A stretch of DNA of 64,000 nt from Brucella sp. BE17 (GTDB lineage Bacteria > Pseudomonadota > Alphaproteobacteria > Rhizobiales > Rhizobiaceae): positions 310,001 to 374,000 of the forward strand of contig NZ_CP154468.1 in the NCBI RefSeq assembly GCF_039545455.1. The letters run 5' to 3'. Position numbers and translations under genes: made by a program. This document shows positions 28,353 through 36,042 of the stretch, one piece after another; positions within the stretch are counted from its first letter, which is position 1; each line of letters opens with the position of its first letter. The notes beneath the pieces were generated by a model. It had not been told where the DNA came from. It ran no database searches and saw only the letters and a program-made list of their open reading frames with translations.

Positions 28353-29315
28353 GTGGTCCGGTTTTCCGAACATGTTCAAGACGTTCTGGCTGCATGGCTG
28401 GAATGGGAGCAAAGAGGCGGCGCGGCCCTTGTCGTGGTGACGGCGGTCGATGGTGGGGGCGTTCGGGCGGCCGGTGCGATGATGGCCGTGTCAGCGGGCG
28501 GCGACCGGTCGGGCTACATATCGGGCGGTTGCCTTGATGCCGATGTTGCCTTGCAAGCGCAGGCTTCAATCTCGGACGGCTTGCCACGTAAATTGCGCTA
28601 CGGCGCGGGTTCTCCCTTCGTCGATTTGCCATTGCCCTGCGGCGGGGCGATTGAGGTAACCATCCTGCCTGCCGCTGATGCGGAGATATTGCGTTCATGG
28701 CATGACCAGTTGGCGGCCAGGCAAATGGCGACCATTGCATTCATGGCCTCGGGCGACGTATTTGCGGATGCCCCCCTAGGGGCAGAATTTACCTTTCATC
28801 ACGCCCCGAAAATGCGACTGCGTATCGCTGGGCGTGGCGCTGATGTGCTTGCTCTCGCGCGCCTGGCGCAGGCCAGTGGGATTGAGACAGAGCTGCAGAT
28901 GCGTGTGCCTGATCTGCCGGCGGGCGGTGATGCCAGCGGTGGCGTTGCGGTGCCGCTCGTTTCGCCCAACGCGCTGCCGCCGGTGCCAGATGACCCATGG
29001 ACCGCTTTCGTCTTAGCTTTCCATGATTCCGAATGGGAGGATGCCTTGTTGAAGCAGGCGCTGACGGGGCCAGCCTTCTTTATTGGTGCGGTCGGCAGCA
29101 AACGGACACAGACCCGCCGCCGGGAGAGACTGATTGCGGAGGGGGTCCGTGCGGAACAGATCATGCGAATTCACGGTCCGGTCGGATTGATTCCCTCAAT
29201 GCGCGACGCTTCGATGCTCGCTTTGTCCATATTGGCTGAAATCGCAGCCATATGGCGGGTCAGACAGACACCCCCCTCTACCGCGCACGACCGGTCTGAT
29301 CTGACTGCTGATTGA
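28353..29315 (+). CDS. XdhC-family molybdenum cofactor insertion protein
   Basis: This roughly 320-residue cytosolic chaperone binds and sulfurates the molybdenum cofactor and loads it into xanthine-oxidase-type enzymes. YISGGCLDADV with a conserved Cys is in the N-terminal XdhC/CoxI domain, and GAVGSKRTQTRR and IHGPVGL are in the C-terminal Rossmann-like part. No ATG is available at the family start; TTG (28350) or GTG (28353) gives a full-length protein. It lies 15 bases after the second large subunit and probably serves all three large subunits. Confidence 0.88.
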   Translation: MVRFSEHVQDVLAAWLEWEQRGGAALVVVTAVDGGGVRAAGAMMAVSAGGDRSGYISGGCLDADVALQAQASISDGLPRKLRYGAGSPFVDLPLPCGGAIEVTILPAADAEILRSWHDQLAARQMATIAFMASGDVFADAPLGAEFTFHHAPKMRLRIAGRGADVLALARLAQASGIETELQMRVPDLPAGGDASGGVAVPLVSPNALPPVPDDPWTAFVLAFHDSEWEDALLKQALTGPAFFIGAVGSKRTQTRRRERLIAEGVRAEQIMRIHGPVGLIPSMRDASMLALSILAEIAAIWRVRQTPPSTAHDRSDLTAD

Positions 29316-29456
29316 AAAGCAGAAGCATCAGCGCGGGGGATTGTACGATCGCAAACAATGTTAGGACTTGAGGGCATTCATCGTATGGCGCAGCTGATCT
29401 ATGCTGGGCCTCTATCCGCAAGATGAGACAGCGGAGAGCCATTGAGGATTTGGAAC

Positions 29457-30353
29457 ATGCGCGTGTTTGTTACTGGGGCGACAGGATTTGTTGGCACTGC
29501 TGTTGTTCGTGAACTGGTCAATGCCGGATATCGCGTATCGGGCCTCGCCCGGTCGGCGGCTGCCGCCGGAATGCTGACGGCAATGGGGGCTGAGGCCCAT
29601 GCCGGTGATCTCGACGACTTTGAAAGCCTGCGACAGGGTATTCAGCGGGCAGATGCTGTTATCCATACGGCATTCAACCATGACTTCTCGCAGTTCAGGG
29701 AGAGTTGTGAAGCCGACCGGAGTGTGATTGGGTTGTTCGGTGACGAACTTGCAGGCTCTGACCGACCGCTGATCATTACATCCGCCATCGGGGTTTTACC
29801 CAAGGGCGGGACCGTGACCGAAGAAACCGATCCCGTAGAAGGCAGCGCGGCAAATCCTCGCTCTGCCTCGGAAGAGGCTGCACGACGTATTGTTGACCGC
29901 GGTGGATTAGTGTCAGTGATCCGGCTGGCCCCTTCGGTTCATGGTGAGGGCGATCATGCCTTTGTGCCGACGCTGATCCGCTTGGCGCGTGAAACGGGTG
30001 TTTCCGCTTATGAGGGTGAGGGACGTAACCTCTGGCCCACCGTCCACAGGCTGGATGCGGCGCGGCTCTACCGGCTGGCATTGGAAAAGGGTTTTGCAGG
30101 CGCGCGCTATCACGCCGTGGCCGAAGACGGTGTTGCTTTTCGTGATATCGCGACAGCCATCGGTGATGGGCTTAGTATTCCGGTCGTCAGCAAGACCCTA
30201 GAAGAGGCGGCAGCACATTTCGACTGGTTTTCACATTTCGCTAGGATGGATGTCAGGGCATCAAATGTCTGGACATGTGCTCAGCTTGGATGGGAACCGG
30301 GGCAGCCCGACCTGATCTCTGATCTTAAACTGGGCCACTACTTCAATCTCTGA
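29457..30353 (+). CDS. NAD-dependent epimerase/dehydratase-like extended SDR
   Basis: This 298-residue protein has an N-terminal Rossmann fold (VFVTGATGFVGTAV), matching atypical extended SDRs of the NmrA/epimerase group. The catalytic Tyr of YxxxK appears to be replaced (RSASEEAARR occupies that region), so classical SDR chemistry is doubtful. The ATG at 29457 with TGAGGA is preferred over a TTG 15 bases upstream. It lies 141 bases after xdhC on the same strand and may be part of the same unit. Confidence 0.8.
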   Translation: MRVFVTGATGFVGTAVVRELVNAGYRVSGLARSAAAAGMLTAMGAEAHAGDLDDFESLRQGIQRADAVIHTAFNHDFSQFRESCEADRSVIGLFGDELAGSDRPLIITSAIGVLPKGGTVTEETDPVEGSAANPRSASEEAARRIVDRGGLVSVIRLAPSVHGEGDHAFVPTLIRLARETGVSAYEGEGRNLWPTVHRLDAARLYRLALEKGFAGARYHAVAEDGVAFRDIATAIGDGLSIPVVSKTLEEAAAHFDWFSHFARMDVRASNVWTCAQLGWEPGQPDLISDLKLGHYFNL

Positions 30354-30511
30354 TCGTCCTGTCACGGGTATTCCGGCTGTTTGCCAGCAAAAGGCTACCT
30401 GGCTCAAAGCGCCTTTGCGCAAACTGCCTTCCGATACTACACCATCGGCTTATCATCGCGCCGCCGTTGCCCGACCATGAGGGCCAGGCAGACGGATCGC
30501 CCGGCGCGTAT

Positions 30512-31249
30512 TCAGACCATACCACCGTTGGCGCGCAGCACCTGACCGTTGATCCACGCTCCATCGGGGCCTGAAAGGAACGACACCGCCGCAGCAATAT
30601 CCTCAGGTGTGCCCAGCCGTTCCAGCGGGTTCATCTGCGCCAACCGGGCAATCAGCTCATCAGATTTTCCGTTGATAAACAAGTCGGTGGCAGTCGGGCC
30701 AGGGGCGACCGCATTGACCGTGATATTACGGCCCCGCATCTCTTTGGCCATAATGCCTGTCAAAGCCTCGACGGCCGCCTTGGTGGCCGCATACACTCCA
30801 TAGCTTTCCAGCTTCAGCCCCACCACCGATGTCGATAGATTGACGACCCGCCCGCCGCTGCGCAGCCGATTGGCCGCCTGACGCAGGGTGTTGATCGTTC
30901 CCTTAAGGTTGATATCGATCTGGCGATCAATGGTTTCATCCTCCACGTTGGCTAGGGAAGATAACACCATCACACCTGCATTGTTGACGAGCACATCGAT
31001 ACCGCCGAATTCGGCCTCGGCAGCATCGAACAGCATTTTGACCTGCGCGGCGTCGGAGACATCAGCTTGAAGGGCAATCGCTTTGCCACCCTGAATTGTG
31101 ATATCGCGGACAAAGCTCGTGGCGGCTTCGGTGCTTCCGGCATAGTTTACGATGACGGCAAGCCCATCTTGGGCAAGGCGACGGGCGATTGCCGCGCCTA
31201 TTCCGCGAGATGCACCAGTGACGATTGCGGTTTTAACTGACTGTGACAT
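30512..31249 (-). CDS. Short-chain dehydrogenase (FabG-like)
   Basis: This 245-residue classical SDR has TGASRGIG at residues 11-18, VNNAGV near 88, a Ser in NLSTSVVG and YAATK for the Tyr/Lys pair. It ends with the common C-terminal block INGQVLRANGGMV. An AGGAGAA site precedes the ATG. It is convergent with the epimerase-like gene and lies 102 bases after the LysR gene on the same strand. Likely a 3-oxoacyl or ketone reductase of unknown substrate, not the housekeeping FabG given its context. Confidence 0.87.
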   Translation of the reverse strand: MSQSVKTAIVTGASRGIGAAIARRLAQDGLAVIVNYAGSTEAATSFVRDITIQGGKAIALQADVSDAAQVKMLFDAAEAEFGGIDVLVNNAGVMVLSSLANVEDETIDRQIDINLKGTINTLRQAANRLRSGGRVVNLSTSVVGLKLESYGVYAATKAAVEALTGIMAKEMRGRNITVNAVAPGPTATDLFINGKSDELIARLAQMNPLERLGTPEDIAAAVSFLSGPDGAWINGQVLRANGGMV

Positions 31250-31351
31250 GATATGTTCTCCTGTTGCGTGGTAAAATCACGCTTTGAAGAATAGATAGAC
31301 CAAATCTGAGTGCCGTATAATGGTGGGTTTTTCGCTCTTACTATCCGAAAA

Positions 31352-32260
31352 TCACAAATAATGGCGGGGCGGCTCTTTACTGAAGTCGATCTTCCCCAGC
31401 CAGTCCAGGAAGACCCGGACGCGCGGGGAAAGCTGCCGGTCACGCGGATAGAGTGCCGAAACCGGCATGGGCGCTGGAGGCATATCAGGGAGAATTTCGA
31501 CCAGCCGCTTCTCTGCAAGATCGCGGATAAATCGGTAGCGCGGTGCTTGGATGATCCCTAGCCCCTGTCGAGCGGCGGCGGCCAGGGTGTCAGCCGCAGT
31601 CACTGTCAGTGCAATCTTCGGACGGCGTTCGATAAACTTGCCGTCGACGCAGAACTCCAGCGGAAACGGCACGCCGGTCGCGGAGGATCGGAATGCTACC
31701 ATCCGGTGCCCTGCCAGATCGTCGGGCGATTTAGGCACTCCGTAACGCTCAAGATAGGCAGGGGAAGCAAGCGTTACTTCCTCCAGTTCACCGAGCCGAC
31801 GGGAGAACAGCTCGCTGTCGGCGGGTATCCCGACCCTGACAACGCAGTCCACTCCCGCCTTGAGCAAATCAACCAGCGCGTCGCCCTCAGACAAAACCAG
31901 ATCAAGTGCGGGATATTGTTCCAGAAATGCCGGAAGCCCCGGCAAGATGAAGTTGCGGGCAAGCGTGCCATGGGCATTCACATGCAGCCGGCCCTCGGCC
32001 TTTTGGCCTGAAAATGCCGCCTCTGCATCCTCCATGCCCGCGACCAGTGCAAGACATCTTGCATACCACGCCTCGCCATCCTCCGTCGGAACAACAAGCC
32101 TTGTGGAGCGGTCTATCAGTCGCACGCCGAGCTTGCGTTCGATCCGTTTAACCGCGTCGCTGGCTGTGGATGCAGGAATGCCCAGATCACGTGCGGCCTG
32201 ACTGAAACTACGGGTTTCCACAATCCGGGCGAAAATGCGCATTGCCTCGATCCGGTCCAT
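31352..32260 (-). CDS. LysR-family transcriptional regulator
   Basis: This 302-residue regulator has a helix-turn-helix at about residues 17-37 (RSFSQAARDLGIPAS) and a LysR substrate-binding domain of the group often found beside SDR genes. The ATG at 32260 has a GGGAG site; the frame continues 8 codons upstream without support. It is divergent from the second cytochrome/hydroxylase operon and upstream of the SDR, so it may regulate either or both. Confidence 0.88.
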   Translation of the reverse strand: MDRIEAMRIFARIVETRSFSQAARDLGIPASTASDAVKRIERKLGVRLIDRSTRLVVPTEDGEAWYARCLALVAGMEDAEAAFSGQKAEGRLHVNAHGTLARNFILPGLPAFLEQYPALDLVLSEGDALVDLLKAGVDCVVRVGIPADSELFSRRLGELEEVTLASPAYLERYGVPKSPDDLAGHRMVAFRSSATGVPFPLEFCVDGKFIERRPKIALTVTAADTLAAAARQGLGIIQAPRYRFIRDLAEKRLVEILPDMPPAPMPVSALYPRDRQLSPRVRVFLDWLGKIDFSKEPPRHYL

Positions 32261-32367
32261 CCGGTGCTCCCTGTTTGGGGGCAATCAGCCCAATTTGCTC
32301 TCGCATATTAATCGCTACTCGCTGTTATGACAATTCGTGATTTTCGGATTCTATATCCCGAATGGCC

Positions 32368-32387
32368 TGGGTTGTTCAGGAAACCCA
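32368..32387. promoter_or_regulatory. Inverted repeat in LysR/cytochrome divergent region
   Basis: TGGGTT, 8 bases, AACCCA forms a perfect dyad about 70 bases before the cytochrome start. LysR regulators bind such interrupted palindromes (T-N11-A type; here T to A spans close to that). A second short palindrome CCCCC-TGT-GGGGG at 32424-32436 sits just before the ribosome binding site. Operator role is inferred. Confidence 0.4.
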
Positions 32388-32454
32388 CGATACCCTAGGT
32401 TCGGACCTCGGCTTTTGAAGGTACCCCCTGTGGGGGGAGAAACACGAGGATCAA

Positions 32455-32820
32455 ATGAAAATCCCACAGACCAGACATGTTGCGCTGGCTTTCTTTATGC
32501 TTTCGAGCGCTGGCGAGGCCATTGCGCAGGATGTTGATGCAGCCTTTCGCCGACGCTGTGCCAGTTGCCACGCGCTTGAAGAAGGCGTCAACCGCACCGG
32601 GCCGTCGCTGGCCAATATCTTCGGCCGCACGGCAGGAACGCTCGAGGGCGCGCGTTACTCGTCAGCCATGCGCGACGCGGATTTCATCTGGGACAAAGCC
32701 AGCCTCGACGCCTTCCTTGAAGCCCCGCGTTCGGTTGTTCCCGGCACCTCGATGGCCGCGTCCGTCCGCAACGCCGAAGAACGCAGCAGTATCATCGAAT
32801 TCCTGAGCGACAGGCCCTGA
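32455..32820 (+). CDS. Periplasmic c-type cytochrome of the second hydroxylase set
   Basis: This 121-residue class I cytochrome c has a normal Sec signal (cleavage near AIA-QD at about residue 24), one heme motif CASCH at about residues 36-40 and an axial Met candidate in VPGTSM. It is clearly related to the cytochrome at 22820 but lacks that protein's N-terminal extension. It begins the second cytochrome, 2Fe-2S, large-subunit run. Confidence 0.91.
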   Translation: MKIPQTRHVALAFFMLSSAGEAIAQDVDAAFRRRCASCHALEEGVNRTGPSLANIFGRTAGTLEGARYSSAMRDADFIWDKASLDAFLEAPRSVVPGTSMAASVRNAEERSSIIEFLSDRP

Positions 32821-32870
32821 CCACTCCTCTAAACCCCGGGCCCCCCCGATCCAGCACAATGGAGACACCC

Positions 32871-33323
32871 ATGATTACCCTGAGCGTGAACGGCACCGAT
32901 ATGCGGGTGGACGCCCCACCCGAAACGAGCCTTCTGTGGGTGCTACGAGAACATCTTGGCCTTACAGGCACGAAATTTGGCTGCGGAGCCGGGCAATGCG
33001 GCGCTTGCACGATTCATCTCGACAGCTTTGCGACCTTTGCCTGCCAACTAACGCTGCAAGATATCGAGGGTGGGGCGATCACCACCATCGAAGGCCTGTC
33101 CCCCGATGGCGCGCATCCGCTGCAACGGGCGTGGATCGACGAGCAGGTTCCCCAATGTGGCTATTGCCAGTCAGGTCAGATCATGCAGGCGGCAGCTCTG
33201 CTGCAACACAATCCGCAGCCGGACCGGCAAGAGATCATCGACGCCATGGCCGGGAATATCTGCCGTTGCGGGACCTATAGCCGCATTATTCACGCCATCG
33301 AACGCGTCGCACAGGAGGGATGA
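32871..33323 (+). CDS. 2Fe-2S subunit of second molybdenum hydroxylase (IorA-like)
   Basis: This 150-residue protein has eight cysteine ligands at the same positions as the subunit at 23314 (38, 43, 46, 58, 96, 99, 131, 133). The ATG at 32871 has a GGAGA site and gives the same length as the paralogue; an ATG at 32859 is less likely. It should pass electrons from the molybdenum centre to the cytochrome encoded just upstream. Confidence 0.93.
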   Translation: MITLSVNGTDMRVDAPPETSLLWVLREHLGLTGTKFGCGAGQCGACTIHLDSFATFACQLTLQDIEGGAITTIEGLSPDGAHPLQRAWIDEQVPQCGYCQSGQIMQAAALLQHNPQPDRQEIIDAMAGNICRCGTYSRIIHAIERVAQEG

Positions 33324-33326
33324 TCC

Positions 33327-35519
33327 ATGAAAGACGGCCTAATGTTTTCCCGTCGTCGGCTGCTGACGGGTTCCGGTGCACTCTGTATCGCTTTTCTCGC
33401 AGGCGGACGGCTTGATATTTCACGCGGCGCTGCTCAGGCACAGGACAGCGTGGATGTGGACTTTGGACCCTGGGTACGCATTGCGGCTGATGGCCGGATC
33501 ACGATCCGATGTGCCGCTACCGAAATGGGTCAGGGGATATCAACGGCTCTGCCGATGATCCTAGCCGAAGAGATGGATGCAGACTGGCAAACGGTGGAGA
33601 CCGAACAGGTCTCGGGCGGGGCACCTGACGTCTACGGCAACCCGAAGATTGGCGGCATTCTCTATACTGCGGGCAGCACGTCGATCGAGGGATACTTTGA
33701 TACGATGCGTCGGGCTGGCGCGACGGTTCGCCAGGTTTTGATCCATATGGCTGCAGCTCAGCTGGAGGTTTCGCCGGACAGCCTTGACACCCGTGCAGGC
33801 CAGGTGTTGCACCACGCATCCGGGCGGATGATGCCCTATGGCGAGGTCGCGCAACTGCCGCTTCCCGAAAGGGCTCTGCCTGAAGTTAACGAAGATGACT
33901 ATAAATCGCCCGCGTCATGGCGGATCATCGGCCAGAATGTTCCGCGCCTCGATATATCGGCTAAATCACGCGGAGAAACCCGCTATTCACTTGATGTCCG
34001 GGTGCCGGGTATGGCCTATGCAGTGCAGATTCTTGCGCCAGTGGAAGGCGAGACCCCGCAGGTGATCGACGATGCCGTGGCCCGGAGCCTGCCCGGTGTG
34101 GTCGATATTGTCGCGCTGGAAAACCGCGTCAACGTACTGGCGGAAAGCCTTGAGGCCGCGCTTGCGGCGCGCGATCTGGTCCGAGTTGAATGGACCAACG
34201 TTTCTCCTTTCCGCAGCGCAGACAGCGAGACCATGCTGGACGCGTTAATCACCAGCGCGGGCGATGAGGCGCTGCCCGCCGTTACGTGGCACAAGCGTGG
34301 TGATCTGGACGCGACCATCCCGCAGAGCATCAAAACGTTCACCGCGACCTATGCGACGGAGCCGGTCTATCATGCCCAGATGGAGCCGCTTTGCGCGCTC
34401 GCCAATGTCGATGAGGATGGGAAAGGCGCCGAAGTCTGGCTTGGAACTCAAAGCCAATCGGTGACGATTATGGTTGCGGCTGGGGTTCTGAAGACGACTC
34501 CTGATCGTATTCGCTTCCATTCGATGCAGATGGGGGGCGGGTTCGGACGACGCACAGTTTTTGCACGTGAGCAGCTGCGCGACGCCCTTTTGCTCTCTGC
34601 CGGCCTACGGCGCGCGGTAAAACTCATCTGGACCCGCGAGGATGATGTGAAGAATGGCTGGTTCCGCCCTGCCGGGGCGCATCATTTCAGTGGTCTGCTG
34701 AACGATGCGGGAGACCTTATCGGGATGCGGCATCGTATAGCGTCGCCGTCAATTGTCGAATTTGCGCAGCCTGCCATGTGGGAAAGCGGGGACAAACGAG
34801 ACCTACTGGTAATGGAAGGCAGCGAAAGTACCGATTACGACATTCCGAACCTCGTCGCGGAACATGTCATCGTGCCGCGACAGATCCGTGTGGCTGCATG
34901 GCGCGGCATCGGCGCAGGCCAGGTCTGTTTTGCGCGAGAATGTTTCATAGACGAGATAGCGAATAGCGTCGGCAGTGATCCTGTCAATTACCGCCGCCGC
35001 CTGTTGGCTAAAAGCCCACGCGGCCTTGCTGTGCTCGAAGAGGTTCTGCGGTTGTCCGATTATGGCAACGCTCCCGAGGGACGTGCGCATGGCCTCGCCT
35101 TTGCCGGGTACAAGGAGAGCCGTGGCGCTGGTGTGGCAGAGGTCTCGGTGGATGAGGATACCGGCCAAATCCGGGTGCACAAATTTTGGGCCGTGGCAGA
35201 TGTCGGCTTGGTCATTCACCCCGAAAATCTACGCGCTCAGATCGAAGGGGGCGTGATCTTCGGCCTTTCCGGCCTTTTACGCGAAAGGATTACGGTGAAA
35301 GGTGGCATGGTGGAGCAGTCGAATTTTTATGACTATGATGTGTTGCGCATGACTGACATGCCCATAATCACTGTCGGCGTGGTCACTTCAAAGGCGGCAC
35401 CGACCGGGGCGGGTGAGATTGGAGTGCCTATGACCGGTGGTGCCGTTGCAAATGCGGTCTTCGGGTTGACCGGCAAACGGATCAGACAGATGCCGTTCGT
35501 TCGCGATGGGCAGACCTAA
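33327..35519 (+). CDS. Molybdopterin-binding subunit (IorB-like) of second set
   Basis: This 730-residue catalytic subunit has a Tat signal (FSRRRLLTGSGAL, residues 7-19), the cofactor motif GGGFGRRTVF near residue 401 and the catalytic Glu in GAGEIGVPMTGGA near residue 692. The segment after that Glu differs from the two copies at 23770 and 26125 (VPMTG in place of LPPVAP), so it belongs to a different subgroup and likely has another substrate. AGGAGGG precedes the ATG. No dedicated XdhC follows; the one at 28353 may serve. Confidence 0.92.
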   Translation: MKDGLMFSRRRLLTGSGALCIAFLAGGRLDISRGAAQAQDSVDVDFGPWVRIAADGRITIRCAATEMGQGISTALPMILAEEMDADWQTVETEQVSGGAPDVYGNPKIGGILYTAGSTSIEGYFDTMRRAGATVRQVLIHMAAAQLEVSPDSLDTRAGQVLHHASGRMMPYGEVAQLPLPERALPEVNEDDYKSPASWRIIGQNVPRLDISAKSRGETRYSLDVRVPGMAYAVQILAPVEGETPQVIDDAVARSLPGVVDIVALENRVNVLAESLEAALAARDLVRVEWTNVSPFRSADSETMLDALITSAGDEALPAVTWHKRGDLDATIPQSIKTFTATYATEPVYHAQMEPLCALANVDEDGKGAEVWLGTQSQSVTIMVAAGVLKTTPDRIRFHSMQMGGGFGRRTVFAREQLRDALLLSAGLRRAVKLIWTREDDVKNGWFRPAGAHHFSGLLNDAGDLIGMRHRIASPSIVEFAQPAMWESGDKRDLLVMEGSESTDYDIPNLVAEHVIVPRQIRVAAWRGIGAGQVCFARECFIDEIANSVGSDPVNYRRRLLAKSPRGLAVLEEVLRLSDYGNAPEGRAHGLAFAGYKESRGAGVAEVSVDEDTGQIRVHKFWAVADVGLVIHPENLRAQIEGGVIFGLSGLLRERITVKGGMVEQSNFYDYDVLRMTDMPIITVGVVTSKAAPTGAGEIGVPMTGGAVANAVFGLTGKRIRQMPFVRDGQT

Positions 35520-35529
35520 AGCGTGTTGC

Positions 35530-35625
35530 ATTTTGACATAGTCAGAGAGAGCGCTTTAGGTTTCTGCTTTTAAAATGTTTTTATCCAAAAAAGGGTTTCC
35601 GCGGGTGGAAGAGATGCTTTAGCTA
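35530..35625. repeat. Possible degenerate intergenic repeat
   Basis: The stretch with GAGAGCGCTTTAGGTTTCTG, then TTTTTATCCAAAAA and GAGATGCTTTAG, resembles the short palindromic intergenic elements spread through Brucellaceae chromosomes (GCTTTAG ends, ATCC-AAAA centre). Only one copy is in the window, so this is recall rather than proof. Confidence 0.3.
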
Positions 35626-35691
35626 CGTCTGTGGTTGTCGCCGATGTGCAAGGGCTTTTAAATTATCGGGTGCCATGCTTCGGAGGTCCCA

Positions 35692-36042
35692 ATGGAGCTG
35701 ATATCAAAGGCAATTTCTCGCTCGCCGCCGCATTTTATCGTGGCAACCGTCGGTCATGATGGAGACGTTATTCTGCATTCAGACGATCGGAGAAACGCCG
35801 GCTCGCTATGGCGCGCCGGGCATCTCAGCAAGGATCAGGGTTCACCATCCCTATGGATGATAAAGGAGCTTGGCGGGGCAATGTCATCATTGAACGGTAG
35901 CCCCTGGATCAGATCCACTGCAACGCGCGTTGAGAGCTTTTCTGATATTCCTCGCTCCCGAGCACGATGTCTTCACTTTAAAACCTTGCGCCAACCCCCA
36001 TTTTGGCACCTGCCGAAGTCTCGCCGTCGCCTTCGATATTAA
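35692..36042 (+). CDS. Uncertain ORF after the hydroxylase block
   Basis: A 116-codon frame has a good GGAGG site five bases before its ATG, but its last 65 bases overlap the end of the autotransporter gene on the other strand and the C-terminal part is an arginine-rich shadow. The first 65 codons (MELISKAISRSPPHF start) might be a real or decayed protein. No family is recognised. The rest of the 458-base gap (35520-35977) holds only the possible repeat. Confidence 0.2.
   Translation: MELISKAISRSPPHFIVATVGHDGDVILHSDDRRNAGSLWRAGHLSKDQGSPSLWMIKELGGAMSSLNGSPWIRSTATRVESFSDIPRSRARCLHFKTLRQPPFWHLPKSRRRLRY

Noticed and set aside
27154..28740. 528-codon antisense frame across the second large subunit and xdhC
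   Set aside because: It is a shadow of high-GC coding sequence: it crosses two real genes with clear motifs and shows no domain of its own. Similar long antisense frames at 15250-16377, 16994-18073 and 50953-52167 were dropped for the same reason.
20960..35519. Xanthine dehydrogenase (XdhABC) operon
   Set aside because: XdhC and molybdopterin subunits are present, but there is no FAD subunit. Cytochrome c genes and Tat signals fit the isoquinoline-oxidoreductase/periplasmic aldehyde oxidase layout instead.
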